DNA from: Dyadobacter jejuensis
Lineage (GTDB): Bacteria; Bacteroidota; Bacteroidia; Cytophagales; Spirosomataceae
Direction: 5' to 3'
DNA: 64,000 nucleotides
NCBI RefSeq assembly: GCF_003149085.1
Contig: NZ_QGDT01000002.1
Coordinates: forward strand, 248,001-312,000
Position 1 is the stretch's first letter. Each line of letters starts with the position of its first letter. Made by a program: the position numbers and the translations under genes. A model generated the notes under the pieces. That model had not been told where the DNA came from and did not search any database. It worked only from the letters and a program-made list of their open reading frames with translations. This document shows positions 54,234 through 62,863 of the stretch, piece by piece.

Positions 54234-55346
54234 CTAATGGCATCCTTTGCTATAAATCACGACTTGGCCATTGATAATTTCATATCGTGCCTCTACGGCT
54301 TTACAGACTATATTGAGCTTTTCATGAAGATTCAACGAACCCAAAGACGCTGTCAAAGGACATTCTTTAAGGAGCCCTTCGTCGTATTGAATCTCTATCC
54401 CATATGCCGCTGCTAGGTTTGCGAATACCACACTAGCCGGCGTCTCTTCGAACTCGAAGGAAACCGCCCTATTGGCAGGCAATACAAGGGTGGGTTCCGA
54501 CACCAACGACTTTTCCATTTGTAAACTCGCTCGACTAAAGGTGATCTGTTGATTGGGCGTCAGCACTTCACCGCTAATGTTTAACTCCGAAAGCTTTTGC
54601 TCTAACAGTGGATCCGATTTTTCCAGGACCATTACCTTTCCCGTTTTGACGGAAATTCGTACACTTTGTGAACCTTCATTCGCTTCCACTGTAAAGCTCG
54701 TTCCCAATACCTTGGCCACCAATTCGGTGGTATGGACAATAAACGGTTTTAAGGTATCACGTTCTACCTCAAAAAACGCCGTACCGACCAGATAAACCTT
54801 ACGTTGCTGGTCTTTACTAGCGAAGTCATAGCTCAGCTTCCCATCTGGCTCCAGACTTACCCGACTACCATCCGACAGGGTGTAGGACTCGGTATGTCCC
54901 GATTGATTATAAAACACCTCCAAACCCTCCTGAGTCGTCACCTGTGTAGAATCGCTAGTAGCCACCACCGACGGATCTTGCCACCACTGCCGACCTACCC
55001 ACAATAAGGCCACAAACAGAAAAACGGCTGCCGCTAGTCGTCTCCATATTAGCCAGGAAGTACCTACTTCGGCAATCGGTTCTACTTCCTGAATATCTTG
55101 CACGCGAAGCTGCTCTAGCATATCTTCCACTTTACTGGCAATATGCTCTTCCGATAGCTCCGGTTCACTTATTTGCAAGGACATTACGATTTGCCGGGCT
55201 TGCTCCACATGCCCCTTACGATCGGGATGCAACTCGATCCATTTATTCCAAAATTTTTGATTTTCCGGAGATGGTTTTAATACCCATTCTCGGAACGAGC
55301 TATCCCACACAAAGTCTTCGGCTCGAAAATGATCATATCTTTTCAT
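54234..55346 (-). CDS. FecR-family anti-sigma regulator (locus B)
   Basis: 370 residues. The N-terminal cytoplasmic domain (about 1-105) binds the sigma factor. One transmembrane helix lies at about 110-127 (LAAAVFLFVALLWVG). The FecR domain (about 150-255: YTLSDGSRVSLEPDGKLSYDF, VYLVGTAFFEVE, FIVHTTELVAKVLGTSFTVEA) is followed by a C-terminal DUF4974/STN-contact region (about 300-370, ending VEARYEIINGQVVIYSKGCH). The sigma gene is 233 nt upstream, a wider gap than in locus A. Confidence 0.93.
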   Translation of the reverse strand: MKRYDHFRAEDFVWDSSFREWVLKPSPENQKFWNKWIELHPDRKGHVEQARQIVMSLQISEPELSEEHIASKVEDMLEQLRVQDIQEVEPIAEVGTSWLIWRRLAAAVFLFVALLWVGRQWWQDPSVVATSDSTQVTTQEGLEVFYNQSGHTESYTLSDGSRVSLEPDGKLSYDFASKDQQRKVYLVGTAFFEVERDTLKPFIVHTTELVAKVLGTSFTVEANEGSQSVRISVKTGKVMVLEKSDPLLEQKLSELNISGEVLTPNQQITFSRASLQMEKSLVSEPTLVLPANRAVSFEFEETPASVVFANLAAAYGIEIQYDEGLLKECPLTASLGSLNLHEKLNIVCKAVEARYEIINGQVVIYSKGCH

Positions 55347-55579
55347 GAATTTGTCAAATACTATCCTTCGATAGCCTCATAAAGGAATTACATACCATAC
55401 ATTTTTAATATTTTTTTCTAAAAAAATACTATTAATCAGATAAGTCATTCATTTACAATAAAATATGCAAAATAGCCTGAAAATTTGTGAATAAACGAGG
55501 CTGAATGCCATACATTTGGCAGAGAAGAATAAAATAAGGCCTTATCTTTTCCGCTCGAAGAGGCCCTAAACTAAAAGAA

Positions 55580-56161
55580 TCAGACTAGAAAATGCAGGAG
55601 AAACAAGGTAAGAAATTCAACCTTGATGTGTTTTTTAAGTTGCCCCAAAGCCATTTGAAGCAGGTTAGAGACCGTCTGAGGGGAGATCCCCATGACCTCC
55701 GATATTTGAGAACGATCCATGCTCTGGAAGTATTTAAGATAAATCACCTCCTTTTGTCGGGCGGGAAGGCCCTCTACCGATTGTCGGATTTGGAGAAGGC
55801 TATGCTGAGCAGACTCTTGTTCTATATAGCTTTGCTCCACCGAAAAGCTTAACTCAAATCCTGCATCCACCGACTCAATGGACGCCGGCATAAAACGATG
55901 TTGCGCCTTAGTTGCACGGTGCATCGACCTCCTCAAACAAGCCATCAAATAGGCTTTCGCCGGAATAGTTCCATTAATAGAGTTTCGCTTTTCCCAAATT
56001 CCCAGAAACAAATCCTGAATAGCGTCTTCGACAAAGTCGCCATCTTTTGAGAATTTAGACCCATAATAAAATAAATCCCTATAATACAGCGACATTATCT
56101 TGCCTAAGGCCTGCATGTCCCCCTCCAAAAATTGCTGCCAGAGTAGATCAATGTCCTGCAT
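55580..56161 (-). CDS. ECF RNA polymerase sigma factor (locus B)
   Basis: 193 residues. Region 2 is MSLYYRDLFYYGSKFSKDG with FVEDAIQDLFLGIWEKRNS, and region 4 is LPARQKEVIYLKYFQSMDR with ISPQTVSNLLQMALGQLKKH. It has a hydrophobic C-terminal tail. It should be held by the FecR protein and released when SusC binds ligand, switching on fecR-susC-susD-FAD-FAD. Two short palindromes, CTACATGTAG and GTAGA-T-TCTAC, lie 12-30 nt upstream of its start and may be regulatory. Confidence 0.93.
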   Translation of the reverse strand: MQDIDLLWQQFLEGDMQALGKIMSLYYRDLFYYGSKFSKDGDFVEDAIQDLFLGIWEKRNSINGTIPAKAYLMACLRRSMHRATKAQHRFMPASIESVDAGFELSFSVEQSYIEQESAQHSLLQIRQSVEGLPARQKEVIYLKYFQSMDRSQISEVMGISPQTVSNLLQMALGQLKKHIKVEFLTLFLLHFLV

Positions 56162-56321
56162 AAGTCTGAGCCACTACATGTAGATTCTACGAAAAACGAA
56201 AATTGAAATTGAATTAACACAAAAAATAAGGAGAATCAAAGGAAAGCCATAGAATTCGGCTATCATGGGCCCACATTCCCACCTAGAACCAGTGGTGACA
56301 TTTTTCAACTTATCATGCAGC

Positions 56322-57644
56322 CTAGGGCACAGCTACTCGCAAAGACCGATTCTTCCCTCTATAATGCAAACCTAGCAAATAAATACCAGCTGGAAGGGGG
56401 CGGATCGGATCGATCAACAGCTCACCACCCACACCTCGCCACGAAGTAAATGGAATTTCAATGCCAGAAACGTTGCGCAACCTAAAATCCTGCCCCATGC
56501 CGCCATCGTACACCTGCAGGACGCCAGCCTTTACAGGATTGTCATAAACAAAAATAAGGTCTTCTGCAGGATCTAAGAACAGGGTACGCCTTAAAGTGGT
56601 TTCAATCACCCGACCCTGAATGTCCAAGGCCATAATTCTATAGAAAAACCGCCCTCCCACTCGGATGCTATCGATATATTGATAGCCAATGCTACCCTGG
56701 CCGGGCACAGTACCTATAGTGGTAAAATCATACCCATCGACGCTCCGCTGGACCAAATAAGTATCTGGCATATTTTCTTGTAAAGGGACCGTCCATTCCA
56801 ACCTTACTTGCTCCTGAAACTGAGTCGCCTCGAAACTGGATATATATATCGGCAAAACGCCATCTATATCTCGAATCAAGAGGTAATCAATGCCGATCGT
56901 ACCAAAGCCATCTCGATAACGTATTTCAAAATTGGATAAGCGTGTAGGAGAATAACTATTGGGAACTACCGACCCAGGAGGCGGATAAGCACTGGCCTCG
57001 TCGACCAATAATAGCCCATTGACCCAGAGGTCGTATCGATAAGGCATCACCTTGTAGTTGGCAACTGGGGCCGTTTCTGGGAACTTGTATACCTGGCCCC
57101 AGGCCGAATTATTGAGCACCCAGGTAAGGGTAAAACTCGTATTGGGCCCTATGGGAGCACTGTTCACATTGGTCTGAAGATCCCGAACCACCACACCGAT
57201 CCCATCAAAGTTAAGGCTGATCCTAGAAAACAGCAGTAAGTTGCTGGGAATGGAATTGTTGTCGGGATTGAAATTCTCCCCCACATAAAAATATACCGCA
57301 TTGGAAGTCACCGTGCTAATGTCGCGGGCAGAAAGGGTCATTTGGATATAAAGGGTCTCTGGATTGGGGGAAAAAGCCGTACTGCGCACCGCCCTCACCA
57401 GCCCCGAGGTATTTTGCGGTACCGGATTCTGCGCGCGGGTGAGCTCTAAAGCCCCATTGAACGCTGCGTAGCTAGAAGTGTTTGTCTGTACGAGCTTGTC
57501 AAATTGCCCTATGTTTGGAGGTGTATTGGCATAGGGCCCTGCCCCATCGAACCCCTGTTCGAAATAGGTGATTTGCCCCAAAGCCATGGTCACAGGCCCA
57601 AAGATGCAAATTATTATGAGCAATAGATATCCTCTCCCTTCCAT
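56322..57644 (-). CDS. Secreted protein with degenerate T9SS-like C-terminus
   Basis: 440 residues with a signal peptide (about 1-23, ending TMALGQ). The mature N-terminal part (about 25-270) is a beta-rich lectin/LamG-like domain (ITYFEQGFDGAGPY, VYFYVGENFNPDNNS, FEIRYRDGFGTIGIDYLLI). A fibronectin-like domain follows (from about 274, LPIYISSFEATQFQEQVRLEW). The last 75 residues (VYDNPVKAGVLQVYDGG to RSLRVAVP) keep the layout of a type A sorting domain but lack the usual YPNP motif. It has no partner in an operon. It is probably exported by T9SS; role unknown. Confidence 0.7.
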   Translation of the reverse strand: MEGRGYLLLIIICIFGPVTMALGQITYFEQGFDGAGPYANTPPNIGQFDKLVQTNTSSYAAFNGALELTRAQNPVPQNTSGLVRAVRSTAFSPNPETLYIQMTLSARDISTVTSNAVYFYVGENFNPDNNSIPSNLLLFSRISLNFDGIGVVVRDLQTNVNSAPIGPNTSFTLTWVLNNSAWGQVYKFPETAPVANYKVMPYRYDLWVNGLLLVDEASAYPPPGSVVPNSYSPTRLSNFEIRYRDGFGTIGIDYLLIRDIDGVLPIYISSFEATQFQEQVRLEWTVPLQENMPDTYLVQRSVDGYDFTTIGTVPGQGSIGYQYIDSIRVGGRFFYRIMALDIQGRVIETTLRRTLFLDPAEDLIFVYDNPVKAGVLQVYDGGMGQDFRLRNVSGIEIPFTSWRGVGGELLIDPIRPLPAGIYLLGLHYRGKNRSLRVAVP

Positions 57645-58067
57645 AAGTCATTCGCTTAAACGCCGACTCCACACAATCCTTCTCTAAAGATAACCATATT
57701 TTGGTAAATATTAATGTGGTCGTATTTTATAGATAAAACATACATCACTCCGGCCCTACTCCGATGGCTAAGACCGAAAGTCCGCGTCCGGAGGACATCT
57801 CCTTTTTCCTTCCTGACGAAGGTCATTGGTAGTTTGGCCTAATTGAATACCTTGCCGACTGATTGCTCAAACCAATACTTGAAGTAAACCCATTGCCGAA
57901 ATTGACCAGAATACGTCGGGGAAAAACGACCATAGAAACGGACAACTACATGTCATTTTGACACTTAAGGTTACATCATGCTAACATTTAATGACAAAAT
58001 TTCCGAAATCTTCTAAAGGAATGAGTTTTTGGGAAACCAGTATTATTCAACGAACCCAACAGATCCA
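57645..58067. other. Divergent intergenic region upstream of clpB
   Basis: About 420 bp between the minus-strand secreted protein and clpB. I find only short inverted repeats (CCTTC/GAAGG near 57830 and GTCC/GGAC near 57790). A near-consensus TATCTTTA faces the minus-strand gene near 57700. No CIRCE-like operator was recognised. The last 47 nt contain a 16-codon ORF that overlaps the clpB ATG (see findings). Confidence 0.5.
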
Positions 58068-60662
58068 ATGAATTTTAATCAATATACCATAAAGGCTCAG
58101 GAGGTGATTCAACACGCCGCCGAGATGGCCCAGTCCAACCAACAGCAGGTGATAGAGACGGGCCATGTACTGAAGTCCATACTAGAGGAGGACCCCAACA
58201 CTTCGACCTATTTATTAAAAAAGCTTAACATTAGTGAATCGGTATTGAACGACCGACTGGGGCAAATTATAGCGCAATATCCCAAGGTATCTGGGGGCCA
58301 ACCCTACCTTGGCAACGACTTAGCGGCGGCCACGGCTAACGCTCAAAAATCGCTCAAAGAATTCGGTGATGAATTCATCAGTATTGAGCTAATATTACTC
58401 GGTCTGGTAAAAGGCAAGGACAAAACGGCCAGCTTATTAAAAGAAGTTGGCTTTAAAGAAAAGGAATTAATAGAGGCTATTAAGGAACTTAGAGGTAAAA
58501 ACAATCCCGTGAAAGATCAAAACGCAGAAGCAAAATATCAATCTTTAGAGAGATTCAGTAAGAATCTTAACGAACAGTCTAAAGCCGGCAAGATAGATCC
58601 GGTAATAGGGCGCGACGAGGAAATTAGGCGGGTATTGCAAATTCTGAGTCGGCGGACCAAAAACAACCCCATTCTGATAGGGGAACCCGGGGTCGGCAAA
58701 ACGGCCATTGTAGAGGGACTAGCCCAACGAATTGTACAGGGTGATGTACCCGAAAACCTAAAATCAAAGATCATCGTATCCCTAGATATGGGCTTACTGA
58801 TAGCAGGAGCCAAATACAAGGGAGAATTTGAAGAAAGACTGAAGGCTGTCATCAAGGAAGTTACCGATTCGGATGGGGAAATCATCCTCTTTATCGACGA
58901 GATACACACCCTGATAGGGGCTGGTGGAGGTGGTGAAGGCGCCATGGACGCCGCCAATCTCTTAAAGCCCGCTTTAGCCCGGGGAGAGCTGCATGCCATT
59001 GGCGCGACTACTTTAAAGGAATACCAAAAATATGTAGAAAAGGACAAGGCACTCGAGCGTCGCTTTCAGACGGTGGTGGTGGACGAACCCAATATTCTGG
59101 ATGCCATCAGTATTCTGAGGGGTATTAAGGAGAAGTATGAGCTACACCATGGAGTAAGAATACAGGACGACGCCGTAATAGCGGCCGTAGAACTCTCGAA
59201 TCGGTATATCAGCGATCGCTTCCTGCCCGACAAGGCCATAGACCTCATGGACGAGGCCGCTTCGAAGTTAAGGCTCGAAATGGACAGTGTCCCCGAAGAA
59301 CTCGATGAGCTCAACAGGCGTATTATGCAGCTTGAGATCGAGAGAGAGGCCATAAGAAGGGAAAATAATACTGAAAAAGAGACGGTCCTTAAAAAGGAAA
59401 TCGAGGAGTTGAGCTCAGTGAGGAACACCCTGAAAGCCCAGTGGGAGAATGAGAAAGGGAAAGTGAACGAGATAAGGGCCTTAAAGGAACAAACAGAACA
59501 GCTGCGCCTGGAAGCCGAACAAGCCGAGCGCTCCAGCGACCTAGCGAAGGTAGCCGAAATTCGATATGGCCGACTTCCAGAAGTACAGGCCAAACTGGCC
59601 GAACTGGAGGCTCAAGAAATAGAAGGAAGCCTGGTTCAGGAGGAGATTACCCCCGAAGACATTGCCGAAGTGGTAGCCAAATGGACCGGTATACCAGTTA
59701 GTAAGATGCTTCAAAGCGACCGGGAAAAGCTGTTACAGCTGGAAGCACATTTGCACCAACGGGTAGCCGGACAAGATGAGGCCATAGAAGTGGTGTCGGA
59801 TGCCGTAAGACGCAGCCGGGCTGGCTTACAAGACGCCAAGAAACCCATAGGGAGCTTCCTGTTCCTGGGCCCCACTGGAGTAGGTAAGACCGAGCTCGCC
59901 AAGACCCTGGCAGAGTACTTGTTTAACGACGAAAATGCCATGGTACGCATCGATATGAGCGAATACCAGGAACGACACGCCGTAAGCCGCTTGGTAGGAG
60001 CGCCTCCGGGATATGTAGGCTACGACGAAGGGGGCCAACTTACCGAAGCCGTGCGTCGTAAGCCTTATAGCGTAATACTGCTCGATGAGATAGAAAAAGC
60101 GCACCCCGACGTGTGGAATATTCTGCTACAGGTGTTGGATGAAGGACGACTTACCGACAATAAAGGGCGGATAGCCAACTTCAAAAATACGATTATCATA
60201 ATGACCTCCAATATGGGCAGTCATATAATACAAGAGAAGTTTGCAGAAGATGAAGGCTGGAACCATAGCCTCGTCATAGAGGAAACCAAAAAGGCCGTTC
60301 TCGACCTGTTAAAAGCTTCGGTTCGACCCGAATTCTTGAATAGAATCGATGAAATCGTTTTGTTCGAACCTTTGAGTATGAAAAACATCCGCAAGATTGT
60401 GGATATCCAGTTCAAGGGCATTCAGCAGTTGCTGTCCGAACAAGGGATCACGCTCGATGCCTCTGAAGAGGCCTTAACCAAACTTGGAGAAGAGGGTTTC
60501 GACCCCAACTTTGGCGCACGACCTCTCAAGAGAGTTCTTCAGAGGAAAATCCTCAACGAACTGTCCAAGGGCATCCTTCGAGGAACAGTAGCTAAGGATA
60601 CGGTCATTATGATGGAACTGGACAATAATGGGGAATTGGCCTTCGAAAATGTAGAGATTTAG
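58068..60662 (+). CDS. clpB: ATP-dependent disaggregase ClpB
   Basis: 864 residues from the ATG at 58068, where the protein begins [15 protein letters not shown] as ClpB usually does. A TTG at 58029 would add 13 residues and has a better-spaced AAAGGA. N-domain (1-145), AAA-1 with Walker A GEPGVGKT (about 205-212) and Walker B FIDEIH (about 276-281), coiled-coil M domain (about 408-525), AAA-2 with Walker A GPTGVGKT (about 601-608) and Walker [11 protein letters not shown], and a C-terminal D2-small domain ([18 protein letters not shown]). It works with DnaK to rescue aggregated proteins after heat stress. It is a single-gene unit with a strong terminator. Confidence 0.97.
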   Translation: MNFNQYTIKAQEVIQHAAEMAQSNQQQVIETGHVLKSILEEDPNTSTYLLKKLNISESVLNDRLGQIIAQYPKVSGGQPYLGNDLAAATANAQKSLKEFGDEFISIELILLGLVKGKDKTASLLKEVGFKEKELIEAIKELRGKNNPVKDQNAEAKYQSLERFSKNLNEQSKAGKIDPVIGRDEEIRRVLQILSRRTKNNPILIGEPGVGKTAIVEGLAQRIVQGDVPENLKSKIIVSLDMGLLIAGAKYKGEFEERLKAVIKEVTDSDGEIILFIDEIHTLIGAGGGGEGAMDAANLLKPALARGELHAIGATTLKEYQKYVEKDKALERRFQTVVVDEPNILDAISILRGIKEKYELHHGVRIQDDAVIAAVELSNRYISDRFLPDKAIDLMDEAASKLRLEMDSVPEELDELNRRIMQLEIEREAIRRENNTEKETVLKKEIEELSSVRNTLKAQWENEKGKVNEIRALKEQTEQLRLEAEQAERSSDLAKVAEIRYGRLPEVQAKLAELEAQEIEGSLVQEEITPEDIAEVVAKWTGIPVSKMLQSDREKLLQLEAHLHQRVAGQDEAIEVVSDAVRRSRAGLQDAKKPIGSFLFLGPTGVGKTELAKTLAEYLFNDENAMVRIDMSEYQERHAVSRLVGAPPGYVGYDEGGQLTEAVRRKPYSVILLDEIEKAHPDVWNILLQVLDEGRLTDNKGRIANFKNTIIIMTSNMGSHIIQEKFAEDEGWNHSLVIEETKKAVLDLLKASVRPEFLNRIDEIVLFEPLSMKNIRKIVDIQFKGIQQLLSEQGITLDASEEALTKLGEEGFDPNFGARPLKRVLQRKILNELSKGILRGTVAKDTVIMMELDNNGELAFENVEI

Positions 60663-60687
60663 TTACAATTTGTCCCTGTAAAATTAT

Positions 60688-60724
60688 AAAAACGACTAGG
60701 TATAAAAACCTAGTCGTTTTTATT
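60688..60724 (+). terminator. Terminator after clpB
   Basis: An 11-bp stem (AACGACTAGGT/ACCTAGTCGTT, 60691-60701 with 60708-60718), extended by A/T pairs, with a 6-nt loop and a T tract, starting 26 nt after the stop codon. Confidence 0.92.
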
Positions 60725-60848
60725 TTACCCTTCCAATACGCCCAAAGCCCTAAAATTATCAAAGACTAAGATTTCATAGAAAGGATCGTATGATTTTTGA
60801 ATGCGCATCAGCTACTTGAATAAGGTTCTCATTCAGATCAACGTACCT

Positions 60849-61409
60849 ATGGAAAACACAACAAATTTATTTCATGTAGCCATTTTAGTGGCCGATGGCT
60901 TTGAGCAGCTAGAGCTTAGCTGTCCTCTGGATAGCCTGACTAAAGCGGGCGCTCAGGTAAAAGTAATATCACCTAATAAAGACTGGGTAAGAAGCTGGCA
61001 CCAGGTCGACTGGGGTAAGGACCAGGCCGTGGATGTCCCTTTACCCATGGCACGTCCCGAATTTTACCAAGCCTTGCTGGTCCCTGGGGGGATGATGAGC
61101 ATTGCTAGTCTAAGGACCAATGCCACGGCCATCGATTTTGTCCGACATTTCTTAACTGCTGGCAAACCCGTGGGGGTCATAGGCTGTGGAGCACAGCTGC
61201 TGATCAACGCCGGAGTAACCCCAGGCCGAAGACTTACCTCCTGTAAGGAAGTAAGGGTAGACTTAGAAAATGCGGGTGCACAGTGGATCGACCAATCCAT
61301 AGTTACCGATAAGGGCCTTGTCTCCTGCGGAACGACCGACCACCTTTCCGGATTCATTAAAAAGATGATTCTGGAATTCAATTTAGCAGTACCCGTTGAA
61401 GTGAACTAA
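60849..61409 (+). CDS. DJ-1/PfpI-family protein
   Basis: 186 residues from the ATG at 60849 (MENTTNLFHVAILVADGFEQ); an upstream ATG at 60801 would add 16 residues not typical of the family. The fold markers are present: E19 in DGFEQLEL, ALLVPGGMMS, and a nucleophile-elbow Cys at 113 in GVIGCGAQLLINAG. The residue after the Cys is Gly, where PfpI proteases and glyoxalases usually have His. The late strand TDKGLVSCGTTDHLSGF is normal. Relatives act as glyoxalases/deglycases, chaperones or proteases. The altered elbow makes the activity uncertain. It is plus strand, alone, and convergent to the next gene. Confidence 0.85.
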   Translation: MENTTNLFHVAILVADGFEQLELSCPLDSLTKAGAQVKVISPNKDWVRSWHQVDWGKDQAVDVPLPMARPEFYQALLVPGGMMSIASLRTNATAIDFVRHFLTAGKPVGVIGCGAQLLINAGVTPGRRLTSCKEVRVDLENAGAQWIDQSIVTDKGLVSCGTTDHLSGFIKKMILEFNLAVPVEVN

Positions 61410-61455
61410 TATGAGGTCTGAATGATAGTCCCTTAGCCTTTAGTTGTTAATCAAA

Positions 61456-61471
61456 AGGGGGCATAGCCCCC
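61456..61471 (-). terminator. Terminator after the phosphoribosyltransferase gene
   Basis: A compact hairpin, GGGGGC-ATA-GCCCCC (61457-61471). On the minus strand it is followed by TTTTGATT, 28 nt beyond the stop codon at 61499. Confidence 0.75.
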
Positions 61472-61498
61472 CAACTTCAATATAAAACATCCAAAAAA

Positions 61499-62020
61499 CT
61501 ATTTCAAATATACTCCGGCATTTTCAGGGTTGCTAAGTACTACTTTAACATGCTCACTAATGGTAGTGCTCAGGGAGTAGCCTACGTAGTCGGCATGCAC
61601 CGGAAATAGGTGATGGCTCCGATCTACAATCACAGCCACCTGCACCTTTTTCATTCTTACCCTTAAGAAAGGCTCCAATGCAAAGGCGAGGGTGCGTCCT
61701 GTGTTAAGAACGTCGTCCACCAACACGGCCACCTTATCCTTGACGACGAAATCCTCTTCGTCGAATAAGATAGGACTTTGCTCATGGACCCTTTTGTCGA
61801 ATAGGAGTTGGACCAACTTCACTTGAAGGGGCGATATATCCTGAAGCTCTTTTTGGAGCAGTTTGGCAAATTCATAGCCTTCGCCAGCAATACCAGCCAA
61901 TACCACCTCTTGTTCCTGAAAATTTTGCTCGTATATCTCAAAAGCTATTCGTCTTATCTTTTGGCTCGTCTCCAGAGCAGTCAATATTTGTCGGTGCCCC
62001 ACACCTTCTATCGCGGTCAT
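61499..62020 (-). CDS. PyrR-like phosphoribosyltransferase
   Basis: 173 residues. The PRPP loop is VAVLVDDVLNTGRTLAFAL (about 97-115). The C-terminal block VAVIVDRSHHLFPVHADYVGYSLSTTISEHV matches the PyrR family, and the N-terminal AFEIYEQN...VVLAGIAGEGYEFAKLLQ is the hood. PyrR proteins have uracil phosphoribosyltransferase activity and, in some bacteria, control pyr attenuation by RNA binding. No pyr genes are nearby, so a salvage role or other base substrate is possible. It is a single gene between a terminator and the amidotransferase gene. Confidence 0.85.
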   Translation of the reverse strand: MTAIEGVGHRQILTALETSQKIRRIAFEIYEQNFQEQEVVLAGIAGEGYEFAKLLQKELQDISPLQVKLVQLLFDKRVHEQSPILFDEEDFVVKDKVAVLVDDVLNTGRTLAFALEPFLRVRMKKVQVAVIVDRSHHLFPVHADYVGYSLSTTISEHVKVVLSNPENAGVYLK

Positions 62021-62153
62021 AATCTATTTTGTCTATTGATCAGAAACCGAAATTTAAGGAATACCTACCATTTCTGGAAGTGAAATATCAACTAGCTCTT
62101 CAAACAAGGGTTCACCACGCCTAATGAGGGCCCTGGAGTATCCCCTAAAAAGA

Positions 62154-62861
62154 CTAACGCTTTGCTTCCATAAAGTTTTTGACCCAGAGGGCAAAAAGGA
62201 GTTCGTCGGTATTCAGCTCCAAACTTTTCTGGCCATCTTCCACCCGTTGTGCCCCTATTCGCGCTACCCGATCGGCTAGTAACGCTTGGGTATAGGGTTT
62301 AGTAAATTCGGGGTGCCCTTGAATCCCTAATCCATGATCCTTGTATTGGAACATCGCATGCGGACATTGTTCCGACGCTGCCAGCAAATGAGCACCTGGT
62401 GGCAGCTGCAATATCTGGTCCTGGCACATCATCAGCAAGTTAAACTGTTTGGTAGCCTGTTCCATCCATGGTTGAGGGGCCAGTAGGTCAAAGGCATGCA
62501 CTCCTACACACCAACCCACTTCCGACTTCTCCACCACCCCACCCAGGACCTCTCCTAAGAGCTGGTGACCGAAACAGACCCCCACAAACTTCCGCCCTTG
62601 GGCCATCACGGCTAGGGCGAAGATCTTGAGCCTATAGATCCACCCCTGCTCCTCATACACTGAGTAGCTAGACCCCGTGCATATATATGCATCGCATTCG
62701 TTGGGTTGATGTGGAAATTGGTCGTTGACCACATCGTAAAATACAAACTCCCAATCTGGAGCGACTTTCAAGAACAATTCGGGAAACATGGTAGAGTAGT
62801 CTCCCGATATATCTCTAAAATCCTCTCGTACATGGTCACATTCCAACAATCCAATTCTCAT
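62154..62861 (-). CDS. Class I glutamine amidotransferase-like protein
   Basis: 235 residues. The catalytic triad is visible: C96 in FVGVCFGHQLLGE, H183 and E185 in GIQGHPEFTKPY. ICTGSSYSVYEE forms the usual oxyanion region. It resembles the stand-alone GuaA-N-like/YfeJ-type GATase domain with no synthase partner, and is likely a gamma-glutamyl hydrolase or amide hydrolase. Its start codon is 2 nt after the stop of the aldehyde dehydrogenase, so both are read together. Confidence 0.88.
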   Translation of the reverse strand: MRIGLLECDHVREDFRDISGDYSTMFPELFLKVAPDWEFVFYDVVNDQFPHQPNECDAYICTGSSYSVYEEQGWIYRLKIFALAVMAQGRKFVGVCFGHQLLGEVLGGVVEKSEVGWCVGVHAFDLLAPQPWMEQATKQFNLLMMCQDQILQLPPGAHLLAASEQCPHAMFQYKDHGLGIQGHPEFTKPYTQALLADRVARIGAQRVEDGQKSLELNTDELLFALWVKNFMEAKR

Positions 62862-62863
62862 AG

